Shown one piece after another: positions 63,576 through 64,000 of a stretch of 64,000 nucleotides of DNA. The first letter of the stretch is position 1, and every line of letters starts with the position of its first letter. The position numbers and the translations under genes were made by a program. This DNA is from Brachypodius melanocephalos (Eukaryota; Chordata; Aves; Passeriformes; Pycnonotidae), in contig VZSR01001459.1 of assembly GCA_013398615.1 (NCBI GenBank), forward strand, positions 5,891,051 through 5,955,050. Reading direction: 5' to 3'. The notes beneath the pieces are model-generated. The model saw only the letters and a program-made list of their open reading frames with translations. It did not search any database and was not told where the DNA came from.

Positions 63576-64000
63576 GTAAGGACGTGCTGCACCTCAGGGG
63601 TTGTGTTGTCTGTGTGTTTTAGGGGGTGTGAGAAGATGGGATCTGTTTATGTTTGTATACTGGCATACAGAAAATCCTTTTGATTGCTGTATACCTGGCC
63701 AGGGAGTGACAGTGGGGTAGCCAAGAACAAGTCCCTCAAAGGGGGTTGAGTGTTCTCACCTTAGCCCTGGCTGGGGGCAGTGTCCACGGAAGAGCACAAA
63801 AAAGGAACATTATTGGGAGTATATTCAACATGTAAGCCCAGCTTCAGGTGTCGGAGGCGAGGATGGCTTTGTGTTAATAACCCATGATGGACATTGCCCT
63901 GTGAACGTGTGTATTTAAATGCATCTATTTAAATTGAGGCACATCTCGTGGCAGTGACGACAGCAGTTTCATTTGAGGGGTGTGAATCCCCTCTCCTGAG
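63576..64000 (+). other. SLC25A26: Start of the intron after exon F
   Basis: It begins with the donor GTAAGG. No further exon is visible before the window ends; the last coding exon (helix 6 and C-terminus) must lie downstream. Confidence 0.85.

Larger units (their letters stand above)
1..64000 (+). other. SLC25A26: Interior of the SLC25A26 gene (mitochondrial S-adenosylmethionine carrier), partial at both ends
   Basis: Six exons on the + strand translate into consecutive pieces of the mitochondrial S-adenosylmethionine carrier (solute carrier family 25). This inner-membrane protein exchanges cytosolic S-adenosylmethionine for matrix S-adenosylhomocysteine and so feeds methylation of mitochondrial RNA, proteins and cofactors. 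Exon sizes are 105, 48, 45, 70, 65 and 74 nt, and all junctions are GT-AG with matching phases (0, 0, 0, 1, 0, then an open codon after two bases). The frame is intact, with no stop or frameshift. Compared with the mammalian protein as I remember it, the N-terminal ~100 residues and the C-terminal ~38 are missing because their exons lie outside the window. The span given is the whole window because the gene enters and leaves it. Confidence 0.95.

Noticed and set aside
1..64000. CRISPR arrays, tRNA or rRNA genes, bacterial-type operons
   Set aside because: None is seen. The window is intron-rich vertebrate DNA with one recognisable gene.

Overview
The window is a piece of a bird nuclear genome, probably a songbird or another neoavian. 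The evidence is several CR1 retrotransposon tails of avian type, one avian-type solo endogenous-retrovirus LTR, long AT-rich introns, and a coding sequence of vertebrate type with GT-AG introns. There is no sign of bacterial, plasmid or viral gene organisation.

The only gene I can support is SLC25A26, the mitochondrial S-adenosylmethionine carrier, read on the + strand. Six internal coding exons are present: 4176-4280, 5507-5554, 42867-42911, 53938-54007, 62031-62095 and 63502-63575. Spliced together they give 407 nt of uninterrupted reading frame with matching phases. By my memory of the roughly 274-residue mammalian protein they cover about residues 101 to 236, from the end of transmembrane helix 3 to the loop before helix 6. 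The 5' exons (residues 1-100) and the last exon lie outside the window. Both carrier signatures that should fall in this part are intact: P-S-E-V-V-K-Q-R in the second repeat and P-L-D-V-A-K-T-R in the third.

The layout is: upstream intron (1-4175), exons A and B 1.2 kb apart, a 37.3-kb intron (5555-42866), exon C, an 11.0-kb intron, exon D, an 8.0-kb intron, exon E, a 1.4-kb intron, exon F, and the start of the final intron. More than 99% of the window is intron. The introns hold CR1 pieces (about 6.43-6.61, 29.84-29.92, 34.80-35.30 and 51.54-51.83 kb), a shortened LTR (31.82-32.18 kb), faint MIR-like relics, two ancient palindromic repeats, microsatellites and homopolymer or T/G-rich tracts.

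The parts most worth a second look are in the large intron. One is a small CpG-rich patch at 13.2-13.35 kb with a textbook CTCF core motif and a 12-bp minisatellite. It sits just upstream, in the antisense sense, of a 44-nt sequence with excellent minus-strand splice sites, so an antisense transcript is possible. The other is a 74-nt + strand pseudo-exon at 24.75 kb which would introduce a stop codon if included. I found no convincing new protein system here.
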